A DNA stretch of 64,000 nucleotides from Breoghania sp. (GTDB lineage: Bacteria; Pseudomonadota; Alphaproteobacteria; Rhizobiales; Stappiaceae): contig NZ_OY771475.1 of NCBI RefSeq assembly GCF_963674635.1, positions 3,688,501 through 3,752,500 of the forward strand, written 5' to 3'. The notes beneath the pieces were generated by a model. The model was not told where the DNA came from. It did not search any database and saw only the letters and a program-made list of their open reading frames with translations. The position numbers and the translations under genes are program-made. This document shows positions 18,742-25,541 of this stretch, piece by piece. Within the stretch, counting starts at the first letter, position 1. Each line of letters starts with the position of its first letter.

Positions 18742-18851
18742 AAAAGTTTTGACCACGAGAAACTCGTGGACATTCACCTTCCAGAGGGAACAGATGGCTG
18801 AAATCGGCGCGTCGCAGGGAGGAGGTTGCGACGGCCCAGAACCATCAGACA
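18711..18851 (-). ncRNA. abcR: AbcR (alpha-r15)-like trans-acting small RNA
   Basis: This is a minus-strand RNA of about 110-140 nt, approximate at its 5' end. Three hairpins are visible. A 7-bp stem CGTCGCA / TGCGACG (18827-18833 with 18810-18816) exposes the loop ACCTCCTCCC, a perfect anti-Shine-Dalgarno sequence. A linker with a second pyrimidine patch (GTTCCCTC) follows. Then come a 7-bp hairpin CCACGAG-TTT-CTCGTGG and a GC-rich terminator with nine T. Loop-exposed CUCCUCCC and this three-stem layout are hallmarks of the AbcR/alpha-r15 family, which represses ABC-transporter mRNAs with Hfq. The position beside an LsrB/VtlR-type LysR gene and trxB repeats the known Sinorhizobium and Brucella arrangement. 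Not experimentally shown here. Confidence 0.8.
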
Positions 18852-18856
18852 CTGCC

Positions 18857-18885
18857 TATATGCGGTGCATAGGGTGCCTAAACAA
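18857..18885 (-). promoter_or_regulatory. Predicted promoter of the AbcR-like sRNA
   Basis: Minus-strand TTGTTT (18885-18880), a 17-bp spacer and CATATA (18862-18857) fit the rhizobial consensus CTTGAC-N17-CTATAT in part. The predicted start is near 18850. The -35 is imperfect, as expected for an activator-dependent promoter. Confidence 0.55.
18859..18871. promoter_or_regulatory. Proximal dyad overlapping the sRNA -10
   Basis: TATGCGGTGCATA is a perfect TATGC-N3-GCATA dyad that reuses the ATGC/GCAT half-sites of the distal box. It overlaps the -10 and spacer. A promoter-proximal activation site is typical of LysR regulators, which bind a distal and a proximal site. Confidence 0.45.
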
Positions 18886-18907
18886 CTATCACTCGCGCAA
18901 GTCTGGT

Positions 18908-18922
18908 ATGCACTGTGCGCAT
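18908..18922. promoter_or_regulatory. LysR-type recognition box about 65 bp upstream of the sRNA start
   Basis: ATGCACTGTGCGCAT (T-N11-A, ATGC-N7-GCAT) is centred at 18915, about -65 relative to the predicted start near 18850, the standard position of a LysR recognition site. The adjacent gene encodes the likely ligand, the LsrB/VtlR homologue. Confidence 0.6.
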
Positions 18923-18944
18923 GGCCTTGATATGGAAACATGCG

Positions 18945-18988
18945 GCCTGCCAACGAAGCCCGGTTTTGCTCGTTTCCGGCAGGCTTTT
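18945..18988 (+). terminator. Long hairpin with T tail between the sRNA promoter and the LysR gene end
   Basis: GCCTGCC (18945-18951) pairs with GGCAGGC (18978-18984) and inner AACGA with TCGTT; TTTT follows on the plus strand. No plus-strand gene leads into it. On the minus strand it would form the 3' end of the LysR mRNA without a T run, so it may be a stabilising 3' hairpin instead. Confidence 0.4.
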
Positions 18989-19035
18989 CACGGAATTGGC
19001 GCGTGTGCAAAGGGAGCTGCGATCGCTGGTGCGAC

Positions 19036-19926
19036 CTAATAGACCCAGTGTTCGGCATTGGACAGCAGGAAATCGCGGAAGGCGGTGATCCGGGCTGTGT
19101 TCTTCATCTCCGAGGGATAGACGAAATAGGTGTCGAAGCTGGGCACATCGGCACCTGCGATGAGCTGCACGAGGTTGGAATCCGGTTCCACTAGATAATC
19201 GGGCAACAGGGCAATGCCGATGCCGCGCTGGACGGCGTGCTTGATCGCGATGACGTTGTTGATCTTGAGCGACACGCGCCGCTTCTGGCCCTCCGGCATG
19301 CCCGCTGTTTCCAGCCAGTTCATGTCGCGCAGATAGACCGGAGCCTTTTCGCCGAAGCTGATGATGCGGTGATTGTCGAGATCGCTCTCGGTCACCGGAC
19401 TTCCGAAACGCTTCAGATAGGTCGGGCAGGCGTAGAGATGGAAGTGGACGGTGAAGAGCTTGCGCTGGATCAGGTCGGGCTGGACCGGTTGCCGCAGGCG
19501 GATGGCCACATCGGCTTCCCGCATCGACAGGTCCAGCTCGTCATCTGTCAGAAGCAGCTCAAGGTTCACATCCGGATAGAGATCGACGAACTCGTTAAGG
19601 CGCGAGGTCAGCCAGCCGGATCCGAGACCGACGGTGGTGGTGATGCGCAGCAGGCCGGAGGGTTTGCCCTTGGTGTCGGTCAGGCGCGACTGGACCGCTT
19701 CCAGTTTCCGCAACACGTCCTGTGCCGTGCGATAGAGCATTTCGCCCTGTTCGGTCAGCAACAGGCCGCGGGCGTGGCGGTGGAACAGGGAGACGTGCAG
19801 TTCCTGTTCCAGCGCGGAAACCTGGCGGGAGACGGCAGACTGGCTCATATGCAGCATGTCGCCGGCATGGGTGAAGCTGCCTGCCTGCGCCGCTGCGTGG
19901 AAGATACGCAGTTTGTCCCAGTCCAT
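19036..19926 (-). CDS. lsrB: LysR-type transcriptional regulator, LsrB/VtlR family
   Basis: A 296-residue DNA-binding regulator. An N-terminal winged helix-turn-helix (FHAAAQAGSFTHAGDMLHMS, then QSAVSRQVSALEQEL) is followed by a LysR substrate-binding domain. The sequence closely follows rhizobial LsrB / Brucella VtlR: LFHRHARGLLLTEQGEMLYR, AIRLRQPVQPDLIQRKLFTV and a VPSFDTYFVYPSEMKN block. In those species it controls redox, lipopolysaccharide or sRNA genes, and VtlR directly activates abcR2. Only one cysteine is present (YACPTY). Start ATG 19926 has AGAGGA upstream. It is 64 bases downstream of trxB on the same strand. Confidence 0.92.
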   Translation of the reverse strand: MDWDKLRIFHAAAQAGSFTHAGDMLHMSQSAVSRQVSALEQELHVSLFHRHARGLLLTEQGEMLYRTAQDVLRKLEAVQSRLTDTKGKPSGLLRITTTVGLGSGWLTSRLNEFVDLYPDVNLELLLTDDELDLSMREADVAIRLRQPVQPDLIQRKLFTVHFHLYACPTYLKRFGSPVTESDLDNHRIISFGEKAPVYLRDMNWLETAGMPEGQKRRVSLKINNVIAIKHAVQRGIGIALLPDYLVEPDSNLVQLIAGADVPSFDTYFVYPSEMKNTARITAFRDFLLSNAEHWVY

Positions 19927-19990
19927 GTTCCGGTTCCTCTCCGGGCACACCGCCGTCCGGCGCCCGCCACTGCCAGATGATGAACGCCTG

Positions 19991-20953
19991 TCAGGCGGCC
20001 ACTTCGGTTTTCAGGGCCAGTTCCGCCAGATATTTCTCTGCCTCGAGCGCGGCCATGCAGCCCATTCCCGCGGCGGTCACGGCCTGACGATAGATCTCGT
20101 CGGTCACGTCACCGGCGGCGAAAACACCCGGCACAGAGGTCTTGGTCGAATCAGCCTCCGTCCAGATATAACCTGTCGGCTTCAAGCGAACCTGATCCTT
20201 GAAGAGCTCGACCGCGGGCGCATGGCCGATGGCGATGAAGACGCCATCGGTGGCGATTTCCTGCGTCTCGCCGGTCTTGACGTTCTTCAATCGCGCGCCG
20301 GTCACGGCAGGAGGCGTGCCGCCGCCGAGGACCTCGTCGAGCGCATGATCCCAGATCACCTTGATCTTGGGATGGGCGAAGACGCGCTGCTGAAGGATCT
20401 TCTCGGAGCGGAATTCATCGCGGCGGTGGACGATGGTCACCTCGTCGGCAAGGTTCGCCAGATAGAGCGCCTCTTCAACGGCAGAGTTGCCGCCGCCGAT
20501 CACGACCACCTTGCGGCCACGGTAGAAGAAACCGTCGCAGGTCGCACAAGCGGAGACGCCGGCGCCCATATAGGCTTCTTCGGAGGGCAGGCCGAGCCAC
20601 TTGGCTTGCGCGCCGGTGCAGATGACCACCGCATCGGCTGTGTAGACGGCGCCGCCATCCAGCACGACGCGCTTCGGGGTGGCGGTCAGGTCCACGTCCG
20701 AAACGAGATCCCAGACGATGTTCGTGCCCACGTTTTCCGCCTGCTTCTGCATCTGTTCCATCAGCCAGGGGCCCTGGATGGGATCGGCGAAGCCGGGATA
20801 ATTCTCCACTTCGGTGGTGATGGTGAGCTGGCCGCCGGGCTGAAGGCCCGCGATCAGCGTAGGTTCGACCATCGCACGGGCAGCGTAGATCGCGGCCGTG
20901 TAACCGGCGGGGCCGGAGCCGATGATGAGAAGCTTGGTGTGTTGGGCGGTCAT
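19991..20953 (-). CDS. trxB: Thioredoxin reductase
   Basis: A 320-residue low-molecular-weight flavoprotein that uses NADPH to reduce thioredoxin in the cytoplasm. The FAD site is GSGPAGYTAAIYAARA. The redox-active pair is CATC in GVSACATCDGFFYRG. The NADPH site is VVVIGGGNSAVEEALYL, and the second FAD motif is VPGVFAAGDVTDEIYRQAV. Length and motif order are standard. It lies between the ELM1-like gene and the LysR gene on the same strand, the arrangement seen in rhizobia, which links the regulator to thiol redox. Confidence 0.97.
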   Translation of the reverse strand: MTAQHTKLLIIGSGPAGYTAAIYAARAMVEPTLIAGLQPGGQLTITTEVENYPGFADPIQGPWLMEQMQKQAENVGTNIVWDLVSDVDLTATPKRVVLDGGAVYTADAVVICTGAQAKWLGLPSEEAYMGAGVSACATCDGFFYRGRKVVVIGGGNSAVEEALYLANLADEVTIVHRRDEFRSEKILQQRVFAHPKIKVIWDHALDEVLGGGTPPAVTGARLKNVKTGETQEIATDGVFIAIGHAPAVELFKDQVRLKPTGYIWTEADSTKTSVPGVFAAGDVTDEIYRQAVTAAGMGCMAALEAEKYLAELALKTEVAA

Positions 20954-21028
20954 GGGCTTGTCTGCTGCTCGTCTGGCTTCTTGGGTTCTTGTGCGACCGG
21001 GTTTTCCGGTCCGTTTCGCTGTGCCGGT

Positions 21029-22030
21029 CTATTCGGGGCGACCGGTCCGTCGGGCCTGAAAGCGCCGCCGGATTTCGTCCGCGATCACAGGCGTGGAGTC
21101 TATTGGCTCGTACCTATAGGTTTCAAGACGTCCGGCAAAGGGGCGGGTGACGCCCAGAGCCGACATTTTCTCCAAAAAGACACTGATTTTTCGGTGTCCC
21201 CCGCTCGGTTCATAGACAAGGACCGGACGGCCGGTCGCGGCCGCCTCTCCAACCATATTGGTTGAATCCGCCGTGACAACAACCGCTTCGGCATTCGCAA
21301 GGTAGGCCGCAAGCGGATTTTCCCCCGTTCCGTCCCATAAAAGATGCGGCCCGCCCGTCGCCAGGCGCGAAACGCGGTCGGCAAGCAAGGTCGGGGTTCG
21401 GCGCGACAGTGTGATCATCAGCCGCGATGTCTCGCCCAGATGCTCAAGCGCATGGCCAAAGGATTCCACGTCGTAATCGGAGAAATGATGATGGCGGCTG
21501 TCGCCGCCCACCAGAACGGCGACGCGGGGTTTCGCAAGTCTGGCGATCTGCGTCGGCGGGAAATACCGCAACTCGCGCAATCGGCTTGCCGAGAAGCGGT
21601 GCGGTGGCGTGGGGGTCGCAAGCACATTGGGTCCGCGCAAGGGATCATGTTCCGGCACCCAGATGAAATCCGCGGTTTCCGGTCCGGTGTGCGGATCCTT
21701 CAAGAAGACGGTCATCGTCTTGCCCGCGCTTGCCCGGCGGACATGGCGCAGATAGGGCACGGCGCGCCTGCCGGACGCGATGACAAGATCGGGATAGGGT
21801 GGGCGGATCGGGCTTTGCGGCCTTGAGGGTCTTTCGCGCGGATCAATGGGGCCGCGCGGCATGAACCAGACAAAGGGCGGGCGCGGCGAAACACGGCGGG
21901 TCTCGTAGGGCGCGCCGAGCGCCTCGGCCACGGCGACGCACTGGTTTTCGTCGCCAGCCTTGCCATCACTCAGCACCCAGGCCGATCCGATCTGCGGCGT
22001 CTCGTTGCCATCTGTCACAGGATCGGGCAC
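21029..22030 (-). CDS. ELM1/DUF1022-family protein (mitochondrial-fission ELM1 domain)
   Basis: A 333-residue protein opening with AWVLSDGKAGDENQCVAVAEAL, the family hallmark. It continues with PDLVIASGRRAVPYLRHV and VFLKDPH, then LVGGDSRHH, TLSRRTP and VTADSTNMVGEAAATGRPV. The last blocks resemble the nucleotide-sugar binding half of GT-B glycosyltransferases. Plant homologues act in mitochondrial fission; the bacterial role is unknown, possibly cell envelope. The start is probably GTG at 22030, with GAGAGGA nine bases upstream; longer starts would overlap the divergent Lrp gene. Confidence 0.82.
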   Translation of the reverse strand: MPDPVTDGNETPQIGSAWVLSDGKAGDENQCVAVAEALGAPYETRRVSPRPPFVWFMPRGPIDPRERPSRPQSPIRPPYPDLVIASGRRAVPYLRHVRRASAGKTMTVFLKDPHTGPETADFIWVPEHDPLRGPNVLATPTPPHRFSASRLRELRYFPPTQIARLAKPRVAVLVGGDSRHHHFSDYDVESFGHALEHLGETSRLMITLSRRTPTLLADRVSRLATGGPHLLWDGTGENPLAAYLANAEAVVVTADSTNMVGEAAATGRPVLVYEPSGGHRKISVFLEKMSALGVTRPFAGRLETYRYEPIDSTPVIADEIRRRFQARRTGRPE

Positions 22031-22196
22031 GGGGGATATCCTCTCATAATCTTTCCGAATCGTGCGCCATATTGTTATATGCTTACAAATCAGCGCAAAA
22101 AGAATACAGCATGGCATGCGACTCGTGGTGGGACACCTTGTCCCCGGGTGCTCTGTTTTAGTGTGATCGATGCTTGCGGCAAGCAGGAGTGATATA

Positions 22197-22664
22197 GTGA
22201 AGGCGCGATTGGATGCGATCGACTGGAAGATCCTGCGGGAACTCCAGGAAGACGGCCGCATGACGAATGTGGAACTGGCGCGACGCGTCGGCATTTCCGC
22301 TCCGCCATGTTTGCGCCGGGTAAGGGCGCTGGAGGAGGCGGGGATCATCCGCGGATACCGGACGCTTCTCGATGAAAAGCAGCTCGGTTTCGATGTGACC
22401 GCGTTCGCCATGGTCGGGCTGCACAGCCAGACGGAAAGCGATCTGCAGGCTTTCGAGCAAGCCACAGCCAAGTGGCCGCTGGTGCGCGAGGCGCACATGC
22501 TGTCGGGGGAGGTCGATTTCCTTTTGAAATGCGTCGCGCCCGATCTGCAGACATTTCAGAATTTCATTATTCGCGACCTGACCGCCACGCCCAACGTGGA
22601 CAGTGTTCGCACCGCGCTGACCATCAGGCGCACAAAGGACGAGCCGCAGGTTCCCGTCGACTGA
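22197..22664 (+). CDS. Lrp/AsnC family transcriptional regulator
   Basis: A 155-residue feast/famine regulator. An N-terminal helix-turn-helix (LDAIDWKILRELQEDGRMTN, then VELARRVGISAPPCLRRVRA) is followed by the RAM ligand-binding domain (GFDVTAFAMVGL, EAHMLSGEVDFLLKCVAPDL). It probably forms octamers or dimers and responds to an amino acid. I choose GTG at 22197, since AGGAG stands seven bases upstream and homologues begin at this point. It is divergent from the ELM1-like gene, with 166 bases between them. Similar Lrp genes flank trxB-lsrB in rhizobia. Confidence 0.92.
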   Translation: MKARLDAIDWKILRELQEDGRMTNVELARRVGISAPPCLRRVRALEEAGIIRGYRTLLDEKQLGFDVTAFAMVGLHSQTESDLQAFEQATAKWPLVREAHMLSGEVDFLLKCVAPDLQTFQNFIIRDLTATPNVDSVRTALTIRRTKDEPQVPVD

Positions 22665-22785
22665 CGGCTCCGGCTTTTCAAGCTTCCCGGTAATCCTGGT
22701 TCCGGTTCGTCGCTCCTGCGGCGGGCCGGTTTTCGGTCGTCTCGATTGCGGGGCCGCAAGTCGAGGCTGCGCCCTTTCAGACAAG

Positions 22786-22817
22786 AAAAAAGCCCGCCTG
22801 GTTTCCCGGGCGGGCTT
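22786..22817 (-). terminator. Intrinsic terminator of the cold-shock gene
   Basis: On the minus strand AAGCCCGCC pairs with GGCGGGCTT across a ten-base loop and is followed by TTTTTT, 25 bases after the stop. Confidence 0.9.
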
Positions 22818-22842
22818 CGAAATTCGTAACCTGTCGACGAGA

Positions 22843-23052
22843 TCAGTCGATCGCGCGCAGGGAGCCGGCTGAGGTGCGGCCGTCACGACCGGTCTCGAGC
22901 TCGAATTCAACCTTCTGGTTCTCGGCGAGGCCGTGCATGCCAGCGCGCTCAACAGCGGAAATGTGGACGAAAACGTCCTTCCCGCCGGCATCAGGCTGGA
23001 TGAAACCGTAGCCCTTGGTGGTGTTAAAGAATTTCACGGTGCCGGTAGCCAT
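22843..23052 (-). CDS. cspA: Cold-shock-domain protein (CspA family)
   Basis: A 69-residue single cold-shock domain that binds single-stranded RNA/DNA and acts as an RNA chaperone. RNP1 is KGYGFIQ and RNP2 is DVFVHIS. The start at 23052 (MATGTVKFFN) is the family start; the frame continues upstream only through the untranslated leader. GGAGACAGG precedes it. A strong promoter lies about 135 bases upstream, leaving a long 5' leader as in other cold-shock genes. Confidence 0.96.
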   Translation of the reverse strand: MATGTVKFFNTTKGYGFIQPDAGGKDVFVHISAVERAGMHGLAENQKVEFELETGRDGRTSAGSLRAID

Positions 23053-23186
23053 TCTACCTGTCTCCATCATCTCAGTGACCGCGTTGCGAGATTGCCGCGG
23101 CTTAACGCAGTTATAGTTGTCGTCACGAAACTGCGACCATTGTCGGACAGGCAGTATCTTAGAAGATCGAAATAACTGGTCCAAGC

Positions 23187-23215
23187 GACATAGGACCATA
23201 TCGCGGATAAATCAA
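23187..23215 (-). promoter_or_regulatory. Promoter of the cold-shock gene with a long leader
   Basis: Minus-strand TTGATT (23215-23210), a 17-bp spacer and TATGTC (23192-23187) form a good sigma-70 promoter. The start near 23180 leaves a leader of about 128 nt before the ATG. The remaining bases to 23401 hold no gene. Confidence 0.65.
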
Positions 23216-23401
23216 GGCCAATGAGCGAAAGTCTGCGTCTGGCTTCGTAAAAATTCTCGTGAACAAATGCGTCTTTAAATCAGGCCGGCGAGAATATAAT
23301 CAGAAATACCAAATGGATGACTGTCAGCTTCCGCGACTAACGCGCCAATTGAAGGCGCGCCAGTCGATGGTGTCGTAAGGAAAAGGCATTCGGCCACAGG
23401 G

Positions 23402-25087
23402 TCACTCGGCCGCCATCTCCAGCACGCGGCGCGCGATGACTTGCGCCTGAATTTCCGCAGCACCTTCGAAGATATTGAGGATGCGGGCATCGCACAGCAC
23501 GCGGCTGATCGGATATTCCTCCGCGAAGCCGTTACCACCATGGATCTGTACGGCATTGTCGGCTGCCGCCCATGCGACACGGGCGGCCAGAAGCTTGGCC
23601 ATGCCGGCTTCAAGATCGCAGCGGCGGCCCTGGTCCTTTTCCCGTGCGGAATGATAGGTGAGCTGGCGGGCTACGAGGATCTCACACGCCATCATGGCGA
23701 GTTTGTCGGCCACACGCGGGAATTTGATGATCGGGCGGGCGAACTGGATGCGCTCCTGGGCATAGCGCAGGCCTAGTTCCAGGGCGGATTGCGCAACGCC
23801 GATCGCGCGGGCCGCGGTCTGGATGCGCGCGCCTTCGAAGGTCTGCATGAGCTGCTTGAATCCCTGCCCTTCGACCTGGCCGAGGAGATTCTCCGCCTTC
23901 ACCTCGAAATTGTCGAAGGCGATTTCGTATTCCTTCATGCCGCGATAGCCGATCACCTCGATCTCGCCGCCGGTCATGCCTTGCGCCGGGAAGGGATTGT
24001 CATCGTCGCCGCGCGGCTTTTCGGCCAGGAACATGGAAAGACCGCGATAACCGGGCTCTTCCGGGTTGGTGCGGGCAAGCAGGGTCATCAGGTCCGCGCG
24101 CACCGGGTGTGTGATCCATGTCTTGTTGCCCGAGACCTTCCACACGTCCCCATCGCGCACGGCGCGGGTCTTGAGCGAGGCGAGGTCGGAGCCGGTATTG
24201 GGTTCGGTGAAGACGGCGGTGGGCAGAACCTCGCCGGAGGCGATGAGCGGCAGCCACTTTTCCTTTTGCTCATCCGTGCCGCCGCACAGAATCAGTTCCG
24301 CGGCGATTTCCGAGCGGGTGCCGAGCGAGCCGACGCCAATATAGGCGCGGGACAATTCCTCCGAGACCACGCACATGGATTCCTTGCCAAGTCCCAGTCC
24401 GCCATATTCTTCCGGAATGGTCAGGCCGAAGACGCCCAGCTCCGCCATGTCGGCGATCACCTCAAGCGGGATATAGGCATTGTCCTGGTGCCACTGGTGG
24501 GCGTGGGGCAGCACCTCTGCATCGCCGAAGCGGCGCATCTCGTTGCGAATCTGTTCGTAGGTTTCGTCCAGCCCGGCATCGCCCACGGTGGCCGCGCCTT
24601 GCTGTTGGACCATCAGCTCCACCAGATGCGCGCGCTCTGCCGCCGTGTTGCCGGTGGCGATCAGCGTCTCGATCTCGCTCGTGCGGGCTTGGGCGATGGT
24701 CGCGCCGTCGAGCCCGAGGTCGGACAGGCGCACGATCTCGCCCTGGCTCATGGGGATGCCGCCGAAGATCTGGGCCAGATATTCGGCAAAGGCCATGCGG
24801 GCCAGCTGATCCTCGATCTTGCCATAGCGCCCGGCTGCGCTCATGCGTTGCGCATAATCGGCGATCTGGCGCAGCGCCTGGGCATAGGTTGCCAGCCAGG
24901 CAAGTCCGTGGGTCGCGCGCTGCTCGTCATCCATGCGCGCGGCATCGATCCGCCCGTCGACCACGACACGAGCACGTATGCTGGCGGCCGCGGCCTTCAC
25001 CAGACTGTCGACGGCTTCAATGGCCGGCGCTGCAATGTCGATGAGGCCAGGCGTGGCGGTTGCCGGAGACGGCGCGGCGAGTGTCAT
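23402..25087 (-). CDS. mcd: Acyl-CoA dehydrogenase, probable (2S)-methylsuccinyl-CoA dehydrogenase
   Basis: A 561-residue FAD enzyme. Residues from about 165 onward are a standard acyl-CoA dehydrogenase: LGVFGLTIPEEYGGLGLGKE, PTAVFTEPNTGSDLASLKTR, then VQIHGGNGFAEEYPISRVLC and ILNIFEGAAEIQ, where the Glu of FEG is at the position of the catalytic base. The extra N-terminal helical region of about 150 residues is characteristic of methylsuccinyl-CoA dehydrogenase of the ethylmalonyl-CoA pathway, which oxidises methylsuccinyl-CoA to mesaconyl-CoA. The PHA genes in the same window suit acetyl-CoA-based metabolism. An isobutyryl-CoA-type dehydrogenase is the alternative. Confidence 0.8.
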   Translation of the reverse strand: MTLAAPSPATATPGLIDIAAPAIEAVDSLVKAAAASIRARVVVDGRIDAARMDDEQRATHGLAWLATYAQALRQIADYAQRMSAAGRYGKIEDQLARMAFAEYLAQIFGGIPMSQGEIVRLSDLGLDGATIAQARTSEIETLIATGNTAAERAHLVELMVQQQGAATVGDAGLDETYEQIRNEMRRFGDAEVLPHAHQWHQDNAYIPLEVIADMAELGVFGLTIPEEYGGLGLGKESMCVVSEELSRAYIGVGSLGTRSEIAAELILCGGTDEQKEKWLPLIASGEVLPTAVFTEPNTGSDLASLKTRAVRDGDVWKVSGNKTWITHPVRADLMTLLARTNPEEPGYRGLSMFLAEKPRGDDDNPFPAQGMTGGEIEVIGYRGMKEYEIAFDNFEVKAENLLGQVEGQGFKQLMQTFEGARIQTAARAIGVAQSALELGLRYAQERIQFARPIIKFPRVADKLAMMACEILVARQLTYHSAREKDQGRRCDLEAGMAKLLAARVAWAAADNAVQIHGGNGFAEEYPISRVLCDARILNIFEGAAEIQAQVIARRVLEMAAE

Positions 25088-25541
25088 TTCGGATCCCCCA
25101 AGTTCGTCGCCCTGCCTTTTGCGATTTGTTTGTTGGCAGGGTCATTTACCGATACGTCATGTTGCGCTGCAAACAGGCATCTGTCGAGTCCTCCAAAGGG
25201 AGGGACTTGCTGCTTTTTGACAGTTTCTGTCGTTGCGTGACGAAGGATGCGCGCGGCACTCGTGCCGCGCTGCGGTATCTGCATGAATTGAAGGCATAGC
25301 GCTTCGCGCGGGGGTGTCCGTTCGCCCATGTCCTAGGCATTAATTCGGATGGAATGAATATGAGCATTCTAAAAAATTCTTTGTTTTTCGTCACTTCCTC
25401 GATCGAAACGTAGGGGAAGGATGTGATGATAAAATAATCATATGTATTCAATGGTTTGAGGACGCGTTGTTATCGCTTGGTAAACTTATCTGACCTAACG
25501 TTCACTGCAAATTGGGGGTGATCTGGGCTGGAGTTCAGGTG
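25088..25541. other. Divergent intergenic region between mcd and the chemoreceptor gene
   Basis: About 450 bases, clearly AT-richer than the surroundings between 25340 and 25500. It must contain both promoters. No gene, terminator or strong promoter pair could be assigned; short open frames here have no start signals. Confidence 0.5.

Noticed and set aside
18583..18852. A minus-strand open frame that covers the sRNA
   Set aside because: It spans a terminator with nine T and two RNA hairpins; no start signal. A coding role is unlikely.
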